Source: JBICHM01 sp043101835 (GTDB taxonomy: Bacteria > Planctomycetota > Phycisphaerae > Phycisphaerales > UBA1924). From it: a stretch of DNA of 11,628 bases. Positions 5,545 to 11,628 of this stretch are shown here, piece after piece. The notes under the pieces are model-generated. The model was not told where the DNA came from. It searched no databases and saw only the letters and a list, made by a program, of their open reading frames with translations. The stretch covers positions 1-11,628 of the forward strand of contig JBICHM010000043.1 of assembly GCA_043101835.1 (NCBI GenBank), written 5' to 3'. Position 1 is the first letter of the stretch. Every line of letters starts with the position of its first letter. The position numbers were made by a program, and so were the translations under genes.

Positions 5545-6609
5545 ATGGTCTTCGAGAAGATCCAGGACATGGGCCACGAGAATGTGGTCTTCTGCCATGA
5601 CAGCGAGACGGGCCTCCGCGCCATCATCGCGATCCATGACACCACGCTCGGCTCCGCCCTCGGCGGCACCCGGCGCTGGTTCTACGAGAACGAGCAGGCG
5701 GCCCTGACCGATGTGCTCCGTCTCAGCCAGGCCATGACCTGGAAGGCCGCCGCGGCCGATCTTCCGATGGGCGGCGCCAAGAGCGTCATCATGCGCTCCA
5801 GCAAGGACGAGCAGCCCACCGAGGCGCTCGCCCGCGCCATGGGGCGCATGGTCGATCGCCTCAACGGCCTCTACATCGCCGCCGAGGATGTCGGCGTCAA
5901 CACGCAGTTCATCGACTGGATGGCCCAGGAGACGAACCACGTCATGGGCGGCGAAACCGTCAGCCGGGGCGGCGACCCGGCGCCCTACACGGCGCGCGGC
6001 GTCGTGAACGGCATCAAGGCCGGCCTCCAGGCCGCCGGCAAGCCCGGCTCCCTGGAGGGCGTCCGCATCGCCATCCAGGGCCTCGGCGCGCTGGGCTACA
6101 ACGTGCTCAAGATCGCCAAGAACGAAGGGGCCGATGTCGTCGCCGCCGAAATGAGCACCGAGCGCCTCGAGCAGGCCGCCGGTGAGTTCCAGTTCGAGAC
6201 CGTCCGTCTCGACGAGATCCTCACTGTCGAGTGCGATGTGCTCTGCCCGTGCGCCCTCGGCGCCGTCGTCAACAGCGACAACATCCCCAAGCTCAACTGC
6301 AAGGTGCTCTCCAGCGGCGCGAACAACGTGCTCGCCAACGGCGCCGAAGACGCCAAGGCGCTCCGCGAGCGCGGCGTCATCTACTGCCCCGACTTCGTCG
6401 TCAACGGCGGCGGCCTCATCCGCCTCGCCGGCCTCTACGTGGGCTGGGATGAGGAGAAGATCAACAGCCAGATCCGCAACATCGAGCAGGTCACGCTGGC
6501 GATCCTCAACCAGACCGACAAGCACGGCGACGCCCACACCGCCGCGATCGCCTACGCGGAAGAGCGCATCCGCGCGGGCAAGAAATCCGGCAACCTCCAG
6601 ACCGCCTGA
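5545..6609 (+). CDS. bcd: Leucine dehydrogenase (Glu/Leu/Phe/Val dehydrogenase family)
   Basis: 354 residues, close to the roughly 360 of Bacillus leucine dehydrogenases. It catalyses reversible NAD-dependent deamination of Leu, Ile and Val to branched 2-oxoacids plus ammonia. The ATG at 5545 has GGAG at 5533-5536 (8-base spacing). The frame is open back to 5479, but those residues (MARTPMRTR...) have no family match. Visible features: LRAIIAIHDTTLGSALGGTR early in the protein, MTWKAAAADLPMGGAKSVI with the two lysines corresponding to Lys68 and Lys80 of the Bacillus enzyme, AEDVG with the conserved Asp, Rossmann loop GLGALG, CDVLCPCALGAVVN, SSGANNVLA, and PDFVVNGGGLI. All key residues are intact. 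It sits directly upstream of the 2-oxoacid dehydrogenase genes that would consume its product. Valine or phenylalanine preference cannot be excluded from sequence alone. Confidence 0.93.
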   Translation: MVFEKIQDMGHENVVFCHDSETGLRAIIAIHDTTLGSALGGTRRWFYENEQAALTDVLRLSQAMTWKAAAADLPMGGAKSVIMRSSKDEQPTEALARAMGRMVDRLNGLYIAAEDVGVNTQFIDWMAQETNHVMGGETVSRGGDPAPYTARGVVNGIKAGLQAAGKPGSLEGVRIAIQGLGALGYNVLKIAKNEGADVVAAEMSTERLEQAAGEFQFETVRLDEILTVECDVLCPCALGAVVNSDNIPKLNCKVLSSGANNVLANGAEDAKALRERGVIYCPDFVVNGGGLIRLAGLYVGWDEEKINSQIRNIEQVTLAILNQTDKHGDAHTAAIAYAEERIRAGKKSGNLQTA

Positions 6610-6680
6610 ACGGCGCCGTTCCGGCGGACGACAGCAACAGATCCCCCGCGGGGCGCGACCTTCGAGGCGCGCCCCCGTTT
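6608..6680 (+). terminator. Hairpin region between leucine dehydrogenase and E1-alpha (possible terminator/attenuator)
   Basis: The 89-base gap holds two inverted repeats. One is the perfect palindrome GAACGGCGCCGTTC (6608-6621), overlapping the leucine dehydrogenase stop. The other is a stronger hairpin: GGGGCGCG (6650-6657), a bulged A, CCT (6659-6661), loop TCG, then AGG (6665-6667) and CGCGCCCC (6668-6675), followed by CGTTT. The T-run is short, so termination may be partial. It could make expression of the E1/E2 genes partly independent of the upstream genes. The E1-alpha ribosome-binding site (GGAG, 6689-6692) lies just downstream. Confidence 0.55.
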
Positions 6681-6698
6681 GACCTTCCGGAGCCTCGC

Positions 6699-7826
6699 AT
6701 GCCCGTCTCGACCGCCTACAAGACGGAGATCCAGCACCTCCAGATCCTCGACGAGCAGGGCAAGCTCGACGAGAAGCTGGGCAAGGGACTGATCGCCGAC
6801 GCCGACCTCGTCAAGCTCTACGAGCACATGAGCGTGTGCCGCCAGCTCGACGAAATCGCCTTCAAGCTCCAGCGCTCCGGGCGCATGGGCACCTATCCGC
6901 AGAACAAGGGGCAGGAAGCCTCCGCGACCGGCGTGGCCTTTGCGCTCAAGAAGAGCGACTGGATCGTGCCCTGCTATCGCGAGAACGCCGCGCTCTTCTG
7001 GCACGGCCTCCCGATGGAGAAGGTGCTGCTGCACTGGATGGGCGACGAGCGGGGCAACGAGATCCCCAAGGGCTGCAACATCCTGCCGCTGTCGATTCCC
7101 ATCGGCACCCACATGCTGCACGCCGTGGGCATCGGCTGGGCCGCGAAGCTCCGCAAGGAAGACACCGTCGTCGCCACCTTCTTCGGCGACGGCGCCACGA
7201 GCGAGGGCGACTTCCACGAGGCGATGAACTTCGCCAGCGCCATCAAGACACCGACGGTCTTCATCTGCCAGAACAACGGCTGGGCCATCAGCGTGCCCAT
7301 CGAGAAGCAGACCGGCTCGGAGACCTTCGCCCAGAAAGCCCTCGCCTACGGCATGGACACCATCCGCGTCGACGGCAACGACATCTTCGCCGTCCACAAG
7401 GCGGCGAAGGACGCCGTGGAGCGTGGCCGGAAGCACGGCACGCCGTCATTCATTGAGTGCCTGACCTACCGCTACGGCGACCACACGACCGCCGACGATG
7501 CGCGTCGCTACCGCGACCAGGCCGTGCTCGACGAGTGGCTGAAGAAGGACCCGCTCATCCGCATCCGCAAGTACCTGAGCGCGAAGAAGCTCTGGGACGA
7601 TGCGAAACAGGAGGCGCTCGAGACGCGCGCCAAGGAGCACGTCGCCGAGGTCGTCAGGAACGCCGAGGGCATCGAGAAGCCGGCATCGGCCGACTTCTTC
7701 GATCACATGTTCGCCGAGATCCCCGCCGATCTCGCGCTCCAGCGCGACACGATGCGGACGAACTCGCTGAGCCAGTTCCCCAACCAGGAGACGCTGCAGC
7801 GCCGCGCCGCCGGCCAGCACGCCTGA
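6699..7826 (+). CDS. bkdA1: 2-oxoacid dehydrogenase E1 component, alpha subunit (branched-chain type likely)
   Basis: 375-residue thiamine-diphosphate-dependent E1-alpha, which with E1-beta decarboxylates 2-oxoacids and reductively acylates the E2 lipoyl group. It starts at the ATG at 6699 with GGAG 6 bases upstream. Visible: RMGTYPQNKGQEA (residues 62-74), IVPCYRENAALFWHGLP (89-105), IPIGTHMLHAVG (133-144), and the ThDP/Mg motif opening with GDGATSEGDFHEAMNFA (163-179) and closing with QNNGWAIS (191-198). The active-site loop YRYGDHTTADDARRYRD (257-273) carries the His-Thr pair and DD that resemble the HSTSDD loop of branched-chain E1 more than the HSMSDP loop of eukaryotic pyruvate E1. Architecture and length also match Gram-positive PdhA, so a pyruvate or broad-substrate enzyme remains possible; the leucine dehydrogenase upstream favours the branched-chain reading. 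The E1-beta gene is separated from it by an 88-codon ORF. Confidence 0.92.
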   Translation: MPVSTAYKTEIQHLQILDEQGKLDEKLGKGLIADADLVKLYEHMSVCRQLDEIAFKLQRSGRMGTYPQNKGQEASATGVAFALKKSDWIVPCYRENAALFWHGLPMEKVLLHWMGDERGNEIPKGCNILPLSIPIGTHMLHAVGIGWAAKLRKEDTVVATFFGDGATSEGDFHEAMNFASAIKTPTVFICQNNGWAISVPIEKQTGSETFAQKALAYGMDTIRVDGNDIFAVHKAAKDAVERGRKHGTPSFIECLTYRYGDHTTADDARRYRDQAVLDEWLKKDPLIRIRKYLSAKKLWDDAKQEALETRAKEHVAEVVRNAEGIEKPASADFFDHMFAEIPADLALQRDTMRTNSLSQFPNQETLQRRAAGQHA

Positions 7827-7831
7827 TCGTC

Positions 7832-8098
7832 ATGCTCATCCCACTCAGCGACAAGTCCGGCAAGCGCACCTGGGTGAACGCGTTCCTCGTGCGCGATGTT
7901 CGCGAACGCAAGGCCGGGTGCGATGTCGTCTACGGCCCCTCGGGGCATGTGCGCACCGACGAATCCGCCGAAGATGTCGTCGCACGAATCAACGACGCGA
8001 TGCTCGCCGTCTCCAACGCCGCCGGCATCGCCGCCATCATGAACCAGTCCACCGGGGATTCCGACGACGGCGCCGCGGCGCTCGGCGCAGTCCTCTGA
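7832..8098 (+). CDS. Small unknown protein between E1-alpha and E1-beta (FlbD-like layout)
   Basis: 88 residues, starting at the ATG at 7832, 5 bases after the E1-alpha stop and ending 24 bases before E1-beta. There is no clear Shine-Dalgarno, so translational coupling to E1-alpha is likely. No signal peptide or membrane span. I do not recognise it firmly. The first 60 residues read as beta strands then a helix: MLIPLSDKSGKRTWVNAFLV (1-20), DVVYGPSGHVRTDESAEDVV (31-50), ARINDAMLAV (51-60). This resembles the layout of small FlbD-type proteins (hydrophobic strand, G, WVN or LN, then a helix after 'ES.E.V'). The tail (about 70-88) is Asp/Gly/Ala-rich and probably disordered. Base composition and codon use match the neighbours, and all three Asp-Val pairs are GAT-GTN, so it appears to be a genuine native gene. 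Its role, perhaps in assembly or regulation of the complex, is inferred only from position. Confidence 0.72.
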   Translation: MLIPLSDKSGKRTWVNAFLVRDVRERKAGCDVVYGPSGHVRTDESAEDVVARINDAMLAVSNAAGIAAIMNQSTGDSDDGAAALGAVL

Positions 8099-8122
8099 AT
8101 CGACCTTTCGAGACCACGCTCC

Positions 8123-9097
8123 ATGGCCAACCTCACACTCGTCCAGGCGATCAACCTCGCGCTCACCCAGGAGATGGAGGCCGACGAACGCGTCGTCCTC
8201 CTCGGCGAGGACATCGGCAAGAACGGCGGCGTCTTCCGCGTCACCGAGGGCCTCCAGCAGCGCTTCGGCGAGCACCGCGTCGTCGACAGCCCGCTTGCCG
8301 AGTCCGGCATCATCGGCACGGCCATCGGCCTCGCGATGAACGGCATGCGCCCCGTGCCCGAGATCCAGTTCGAGGGGTTCCTCGGCCCCGCCTACGACCA
8401 GATCGTCAACCACGCCGGGCGCTACCGCACGCGCACGCGCGGCGCCATCACCATCCCGATGACCATCCGCGTGCCCGTCGGCGGCGGCATTCACGCCCCC
8501 GAGCTGCACTCGGATTCCCCCGAGGCGATCTACGCCCACCACCCGGGCCTGAAGGTCGTCATGCCCTCGACGCCCTACGACGCGAAAGGCATGCTCATCA
8601 GCGCGATCCGCGACCCCGACCCGGTCATCTACTTCGAGCCCAAGCGCATCTACCGCGCCTTCCGCGAGGAGGTGCCCGAGGACGAGTACACCGTGCCAAT
8701 CGGCAAGGCCAAGCTTGTCGAGGAGGGCACGGATGTGACCGTCGTCAGTTGGGGCGCGCCGGTGCTCCAGTGCCTCAAGGCGATGGACAGCCTGCCGGAT
8801 GACATTAGCGTCGAGCTGATCGACCTGCGGACGATCTACCCGATGGACATCGACGCGATCTGCGAGAGCGTCGAGAAGACCGGGCGCTGCGTGGTCGTGC
8901 ACGAGGCGGCCCGCACCGCCGGCATGGGCGCGGAGATCATCGCGACCATCCAGGAGCGCTGCTTCCTGCACCTGGAGGCGCCGGTGCAGCGCGTCACCGG
9001 CTTCGACACCGTCATGCCGTACTACAAGCTCGAGATGGACTACCTCCCCGAGGCGCCGCGGATCGCCGAGGCGATCAGCGCCTGCGCGGCGTATTGA
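8123..9097 (+). CDS. bkdA2: 2-oxoacid dehydrogenase E1 component, beta subunit
   Basis: 324 residues, the usual E1-beta length, forming the alpha2-beta2 heterotetramer with the upstream E1-alpha. It starts at the ATG at 8123 with no strong Shine-Dalgarno. Visible: LTLVQAINLALTQEMEADERV at the N-terminus (residues 4-24), LGEDIGKNGGVFRVTEGL (27-44), DSPLAESGIIGTAIGLAMNG (55-74) with the conserved Glu60 that activates the thiamine ring, QFEGFLGPAYDQI (82-94), and HSDSPEAIYAHHPGLKVVMP (129-148) with the active-site His129. Further on are PVIYFEPKRIYR, VVSWG, DLRTIYPMD and VVHEAARTAGMGAEI, the C-terminal transketolase-like domain. Pyruvate versus branched-chain specificity is not separable from these motifs; the neighbours favour branched-chain. 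Confidence 0.93.
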   Translation: MANLTLVQAINLALTQEMEADERVVLLGEDIGKNGGVFRVTEGLQQRFGEHRVVDSPLAESGIIGTAIGLAMNGMRPVPEIQFEGFLGPAYDQIVNHAGRYRTRTRGAITIPMTIRVPVGGGIHAPELHSDSPEAIYAHHPGLKVVMPSTPYDAKGMLISAIRDPDPVIYFEPKRIYRAFREEVPEDEYTVPIGKAKLVEEGTDVTVVSWGAPVLQCLKAMDSLPDDISVELIDLRTIYPMDIDAICESVEKTGRCVVVHEAARTAGMGAEIIATIQERCFLHLEAPVQRVTGFDTVMPYYKLEMDYLPEAPRIAEAISACAAY

Positions 9098-9161
9098 ACC
9101 GACTGCCTCGACGAACCTTCGCCCCGACGACGAATCACCTCCGACCCTGAGACCGACGACC

Positions 9162-10508
9162 ATGGGCCACGCCACCTCATCCGATCCGAATGTCTTCATC
9201 CTCCCCGACCTTGGCGAGGGCGTGCACGAAGCCGAACTCATCGCCTGGAAGGTGAAGGAGGGCGACACCGTCGAGGAGCACCAGATCCTCGCCGAGATGG
9301 AGACCGACAAGGCCCTCGTCGAGGTGCCGAGCCCGCGCGCCGGCGCCATTAAGACGCTGCATGGCTCAGAGGGCGAGATCCTCAATGTCGGCAACCCTCT
9401 CGTCACCTACGAGGGCGGCGCCGATGCCCCGGCGGCCAAGACCGCGCCCAAACCCGCCGAGAAGTCCGCCGCCGCGCCTAAGGAAGAGGAACGCAAGGAC
9501 GCCGGCACGGTCGTCGGCGCCGTCTCCGATGAGCCCCTGATCGCCGATGGCGGCGGCAAGGCCCTCGCCGCCCCGGCCGTGCGCCGACTCGCGCGCGACC
9601 TCGGCGTCGACATCAACAGCGTCAAGGGCACCGGCCTCGCCGGGCGCGTGACCGATCGCGATGTGCGCGCCGCCGCCGAGCGCGGCGCCAGCGCCCCCGC
9701 CACCCGCTCCGCGCCCGCCCCTGCCCCCGCGGCGCGGCGCGACCCCGCCCCCACCGCCAACGGCTCGAGCGCCCCGGCCGCCCGCCCGCAGATCGCCCCG
9801 CCCAAGCCGGGCGAGACGCAGAAGATCCCCTTCCGCGGCGTGCGCCGCACCATCGCCGGGCGCCTGCGCCAGAGCGTGGATGTCGCCGTGCACTTCACCG
9901 TCGTCGATGAGGCGGATGTCTCGGCGCTCGACGCGCTGCGCAAGCGCACCGCCGCGGCGAGCGGCGAGAAGCTGAGCTACCTGCCCTTCGTTGTCAGCGC
10001 CGTCTGCCGCGCGCTGCGCAAGTTCCCGTCGCTCAACGCGACCGTCGATGACGAGGCGCAGGAGATCCTGCGTCACCACAGCATCCACATGGGCATGGCG
10101 GTGGACACCGAGCACGGCCTGACCGTGCCCGTGCTCGCCGACGCCGATGCGCTTGGCGTGCTGCAGGTCGGGCGTTCGATCGCCGCGCTCGCCGAGAGCG
10201 CGCGCAACCGCACGATCCCGCGCGAGCAGCTGATGGGCAGCACCTTCACCATCAGCAATGTCGGCAGCCACGCCGGGCGCTTCGCGACGCTGATCATCAA
10301 CTACCCCGAGGTCGCCATCCTCGGCGTCGGGCGCGTGCGCGACGGCGTCGTGGTGCGCGACGGCGGCATCCACATCGCCAAGGTCATGCCGCTCAGCCTC
10401 GCCTGCGACCACCGCGTCGTGGACGGCGCCGAGGGCGCGCTCTTCCTCGCCGAGGTCATCAGCCTGCTGCAGAACCCTGAGCAGCTGCTGGCGCCGGCGC
10501 GCGGCTGA
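9162..10508 (+). CDS. bkdB: Dihydrolipoamide acyltransferase (E2) of the branched-chain 2-oxoacid dehydrogenase complex
   Basis: 448 residues. It transfers the acyl group from E1-bound lipoamide to CoA and forms the structural core of the complex. Domain order: one lipoyl domain (about 9-85) with the lipoylated lysine at Lys50 in METDKALVEVPS; an Ala/Pro/Lys-rich linker (about 86-133); a peripheral-subunit-binding domain (136-172, AAPAVRRLARDLGVDINSVKGTG...GRVTDRDVRA) that docks E1 or E3; a second Ala/Pro-rich linker (about 175-217); and the acyltransferase domain (218-446). The last carries the catalytic HxxxDG motif at DHRVVDG (His417, Asp421) and TFTISNVGSHAG (361-372). Everything expected of an active E2 is present. 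The start at 9162 sits 64 bases after E1-beta with only a weak ribosome-binding site. A single lipoyl domain is typical of branched-chain E2. No E3 gene follows, so the complex must borrow an E3 encoded elsewhere. Confidence 0.94.
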   Translation: MGHATSSDPNVFILPDLGEGVHEAELIAWKVKEGDTVEEHQILAEMETDKALVEVPSPRAGAIKTLHGSEGEILNVGNPLVTYEGGADAPAAKTAPKPAEKSAAAPKEEERKDAGTVVGAVSDEPLIADGGGKALAAPAVRRLARDLGVDINSVKGTGLAGRVTDRDVRAAAERGASAPATRSAPAPAPAARRDPAPTANGSSAPAARPQIAPPKPGETQKIPFRGVRRTIAGRLRQSVDVAVHFTVVDEADVSALDALRKRTAAASGEKLSYLPFVVSAVCRALRKFPSLNATVDDEAQEILRHHSIHMGMAVDTEHGLTVPVLADADALGVLQVGRSIAALAESARNRTIPREQLMGSTFTISNVGSHAGRFATLIINYPEVAILGVGRVRDGVVVRDGGIHIAKVMPLSLACDHRVVDGAEGALFLAEVISLLQNPEQLLAPARG

Positions 10509-10541
10509 ATCTCGCAGGTCCGAAACACACCCGAATAGTGG

Positions 10542-10572
10542 GACGACGCGGCGCATTCGGCGCCGCGTTGTC
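10542..10572 (+). terminator. Strong hairpin terminator after the E2 gene
   Basis: GACGACGCGGCGC (10542-10554), loop ATTCG, and GCGCCGCGTTGTC (10560-10572) form a 13-bp stem with one G-T wobble, followed by ATTT. It lies 33 bases past the E2 stop and is the strongest hairpin in the window. The short T-run means it may be Rho-assisted. It marks the likely end of the catabolic operon. Confidence 0.72.
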
Positions 10573-10750
10573 ATTTGGCGCGAAACTCCTCCGCCTCATG
10601 CCGGAACAAGGCTGTACACGCGTCCTGTTCCTGGGCGGCGTCGTCACGGACGGCGGGCCGCGTCGGACGCGAATGCCGGGCCTGACTGGGGACCTTTCCG
10701 GGGATCCCCGAGGTTCGGCGGGGCTGCACAGGGAGGGCGGGGAGCCTGCG

Positions 10751-11419
10751 ATGGATACGAACTCACGAATCATTCGAGATGAACGCGACGAGGCGCCGGT
10801 CTTCGAGGAATCGTCACGGGCGACGCCGCGGATCGATCTCGTGCTCGGTGTGGCCCTCGCCGTGGTGGCGGGCGCCATCGGCGTGCTCAGCAGTCTGGGC
10901 CTCGGCGCGCCCCCTCGCCCCGGCAAACTGATGCGCCCCGATGCGCAGGTTGCGCTCGCTGACACCGCCGAGGCCGATTTCTTCGAGCCCGCCTCGCTCG
11001 ATCCTGCGCCCCTCGCGATGACGCCAATCGTCGTTGCATCGCCCGCGCCGAACGACATCGCGGACTGGCGATTCGTCTTCGAGGAGGCCGAGGCGCCGGC
11101 GCTCGTCCGCGCGACGGGCGACAAGGCGACGCGGGAGCGCATCGAGCGCGCCCTCGCGTGTCTCGACGAGGTGCGCCGCAACGCGGAGGAAGACGGCGCG
11201 ATCGACCGGCGCAGCGTCATCCGCTTCCTCGGCGCCGCGACGAGCGCAGCGCTCGACGACTCCGAGTTCGACGCGACGATTGATGATGTCACCGTCACCA
11301 TCGAATCGCTCATCGAGTCGATGGAAGCGGTCGAAACCGGCGAGCCCGTGTGGATAGCGCCGCGTCGCGACGCGCAGCGGCGCGTCCTGCGTGCGCCGAT
11401 GCGCACGCTCGGCGTCTGA
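10751..11419 (+). CDS. Single-pass membrane protein of unknown function
   Basis: 222 residues. It starts at the ATG at 10751, chosen because GGGGAG (10739-10744) is 6 bases upstream; the frame is open back to 10538, but that part has no ribosome-binding site and overlaps the terminator hairpin. Layout: a charged cytoplasmic N-terminus (1-26), one hydrophobic span (about 28-50, LVLGVALAVVAGAIGVLSSLG), a Pro/Ala/Asp-rich linker (51-105), then an acidic domain with predicted helices (about 118-200; ATRERIERALACLDEVRRNAEED, then SVIRFLGAATSAAL and DDVTVTIESLIESMEAVE). Charge distribution suggests the N-terminus is inside and the C-terminal domain in the periplasm. I recognise no family. It follows the catabolic operon but is cut off from it by the terminator, so a shared role is not implied. 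Its stop codon is one base from the stop of the converging DUF1643 gene. Confidence 0.75.
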   Translation: MDTNSRIIRDERDEAPVFEESSRATPRIDLVLGVALAVVAGAIGVLSSLGLGAPPRPGKLMRPDAQVALADTAEADFFEPASLDPAPLAMTPIVVASPAPNDIADWRFVFEEAEAPALVRATGDKATRERIERALACLDEVRRNAEEDGAIDRRSVIRFLGAATSAALDDSEFDATIDDVTVTIESLIESMEAVETGEPVWIAPRRDAQRRVLRAPMRTLGV

Positions 11420-11420
11420 A

Positions 11421-11628
11421 TCAGGTTGCGCAACGAAACGGCGCCGGCCTCGTGTCGCCCCGCACATAGAGCGGGTGGCGCGGATGGCCGGCTTGTGTCG
11501 TTCCCAGGCAGAGGAGGCGCCGGGCGCCGAGCAGCGCGAGCGTCCGCGCAACACGCCGGGGCGCGGGCGACGCCGGCGTCTGCAGCGACGCCCCCCATGC
11601 GCACACGATGATCCCCGCCCGGGCCCCG
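11421..11628 (-). CDS. DUF1643 domain protein, C-terminal part (cut by window end)
   Basis: The last 68 codons of a minus-strand gene enter from the right edge; the start lies outside. Reading inwards: IIVCAWG, then about 23 residues to ALLGARRLLCLGTTQAG, HPRHPLYVRGDTRPAPF and a short tail ending in TGA (complement of 11421-11423). The order 'AWG - helix - L.LG.t..G.PRHPLY....' is the C-terminal signature of DUF1643, from memory; that domain is of unknown biochemical function and occurs in many bacteria as a stand-alone protein of about 150-200 residues. A GTG at 11606 could be mistaken for a start, but the conserved IIVCAWG motif begins before it, so the gene is partial. It converges on the membrane protein gene with a one-base gap between stops, so transcription from the two would collide or share a terminator. 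Confidence 0.78.
   Translation of the reverse strand, partial: GARAGIIVCAWGASLQTPASPAPRRVARTLALLGARRLLCLGTTQAGHPRHPLYVRGDTRPAPFRCAT

Noticed and set aside
7703..9406. Very long minus-strand ORF (567 codons) opposite the E1-beta gene
   Set aside because: It has the low-complexity Arg/Ala/Asp/Val/His-rich composition of an antisense frame in GC-rich DNA, shows no domain motif, and lies opposite clear E1-alpha, E1-beta and E2 motifs.
9366..10574. 402-codon minus-strand ORF opposite the E2 gene
   Set aside because: It is an antisense shadow of the E2 gene with Gly/Arg/Ala runs mirroring the Ala/Pro linkers; no ribosome-binding site or family motif.
10538..10750. Longer start for the membrane protein
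   Set aside because: The frame is open but crosses the terminator hairpin and lacks a ribosome-binding site, whereas the ATG at 10751 has GGGGAG at good spacing.

Overview
The window looks like one end (perhaps all) of an assembled contig from a very GC-rich bacterium. Bases 3-18 match the end of the Illumina read-1 adapter and are not biological. I suspect a planctomycete (Phycisphaerae-like) because of the codon style, the REP-like hairpins carrying GGTGCCACGC, and the mix of small conserved proteins. That placement is an inference and needs marker genes.

Layout. (1) 19-1453, plus strand: two tandem crotonase-fold paralogues, the first cut off at the contig edge. Both have lost one or both of the catalytic glutamates of classical enoyl-CoA hydratase. 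(2) 1463-2236: a small island of two minus-strand genes (a 108-residue conserved protein and a DUF2283 protein). A 33-bp hairpin repeat lies on each side and between them. (3) 2237-2496: a gene-free leader with an operator-like dyad and a possible -10 box. (4) 2497-10508, plus strand: a catabolic gene run of a catalytically intact enoyl-CoA hydratase, a long VLCAD/ACAD9-like acyl-CoA dehydrogenase, leucine dehydrogenase, the E1-alpha, E1-beta and E2 subunits of a branched-chain 2-oxoacid dehydrogenase complex, and an 88-residue unknown ORF between the two E1 genes. It ends at a strong hairpin. (5) 10751-11419: a single-pass membrane protein of unknown role. It converges, with one base between stop codons, on the C-terminal part of a minus-strand DUF1643 gene cut by the right edge.

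How the genes fit together. Leucine dehydrogenase deaminates Leu/Ile/Val to 2-oxoacids, the E1/E2 complex decarboxylates these to branched acyl-CoAs, the acyl-CoA dehydrogenase makes the 2-enoyl-CoA, and the crotonases can hydrate it. This is the upper part of branched-chain amino acid (and possibly fatty acid) degradation. E3 (dihydrolipoamide dehydrogenase) and the later carboxylase and lyase steps are not in the window.

Most worth a second look: the two glutamate-less crotonases, the hairpin repeat with a compensated base-pair change, the small ORF inside the E1 gene pair, and a strong depletion of ACGT that forces Asp-Val to be written GAT-GTN.
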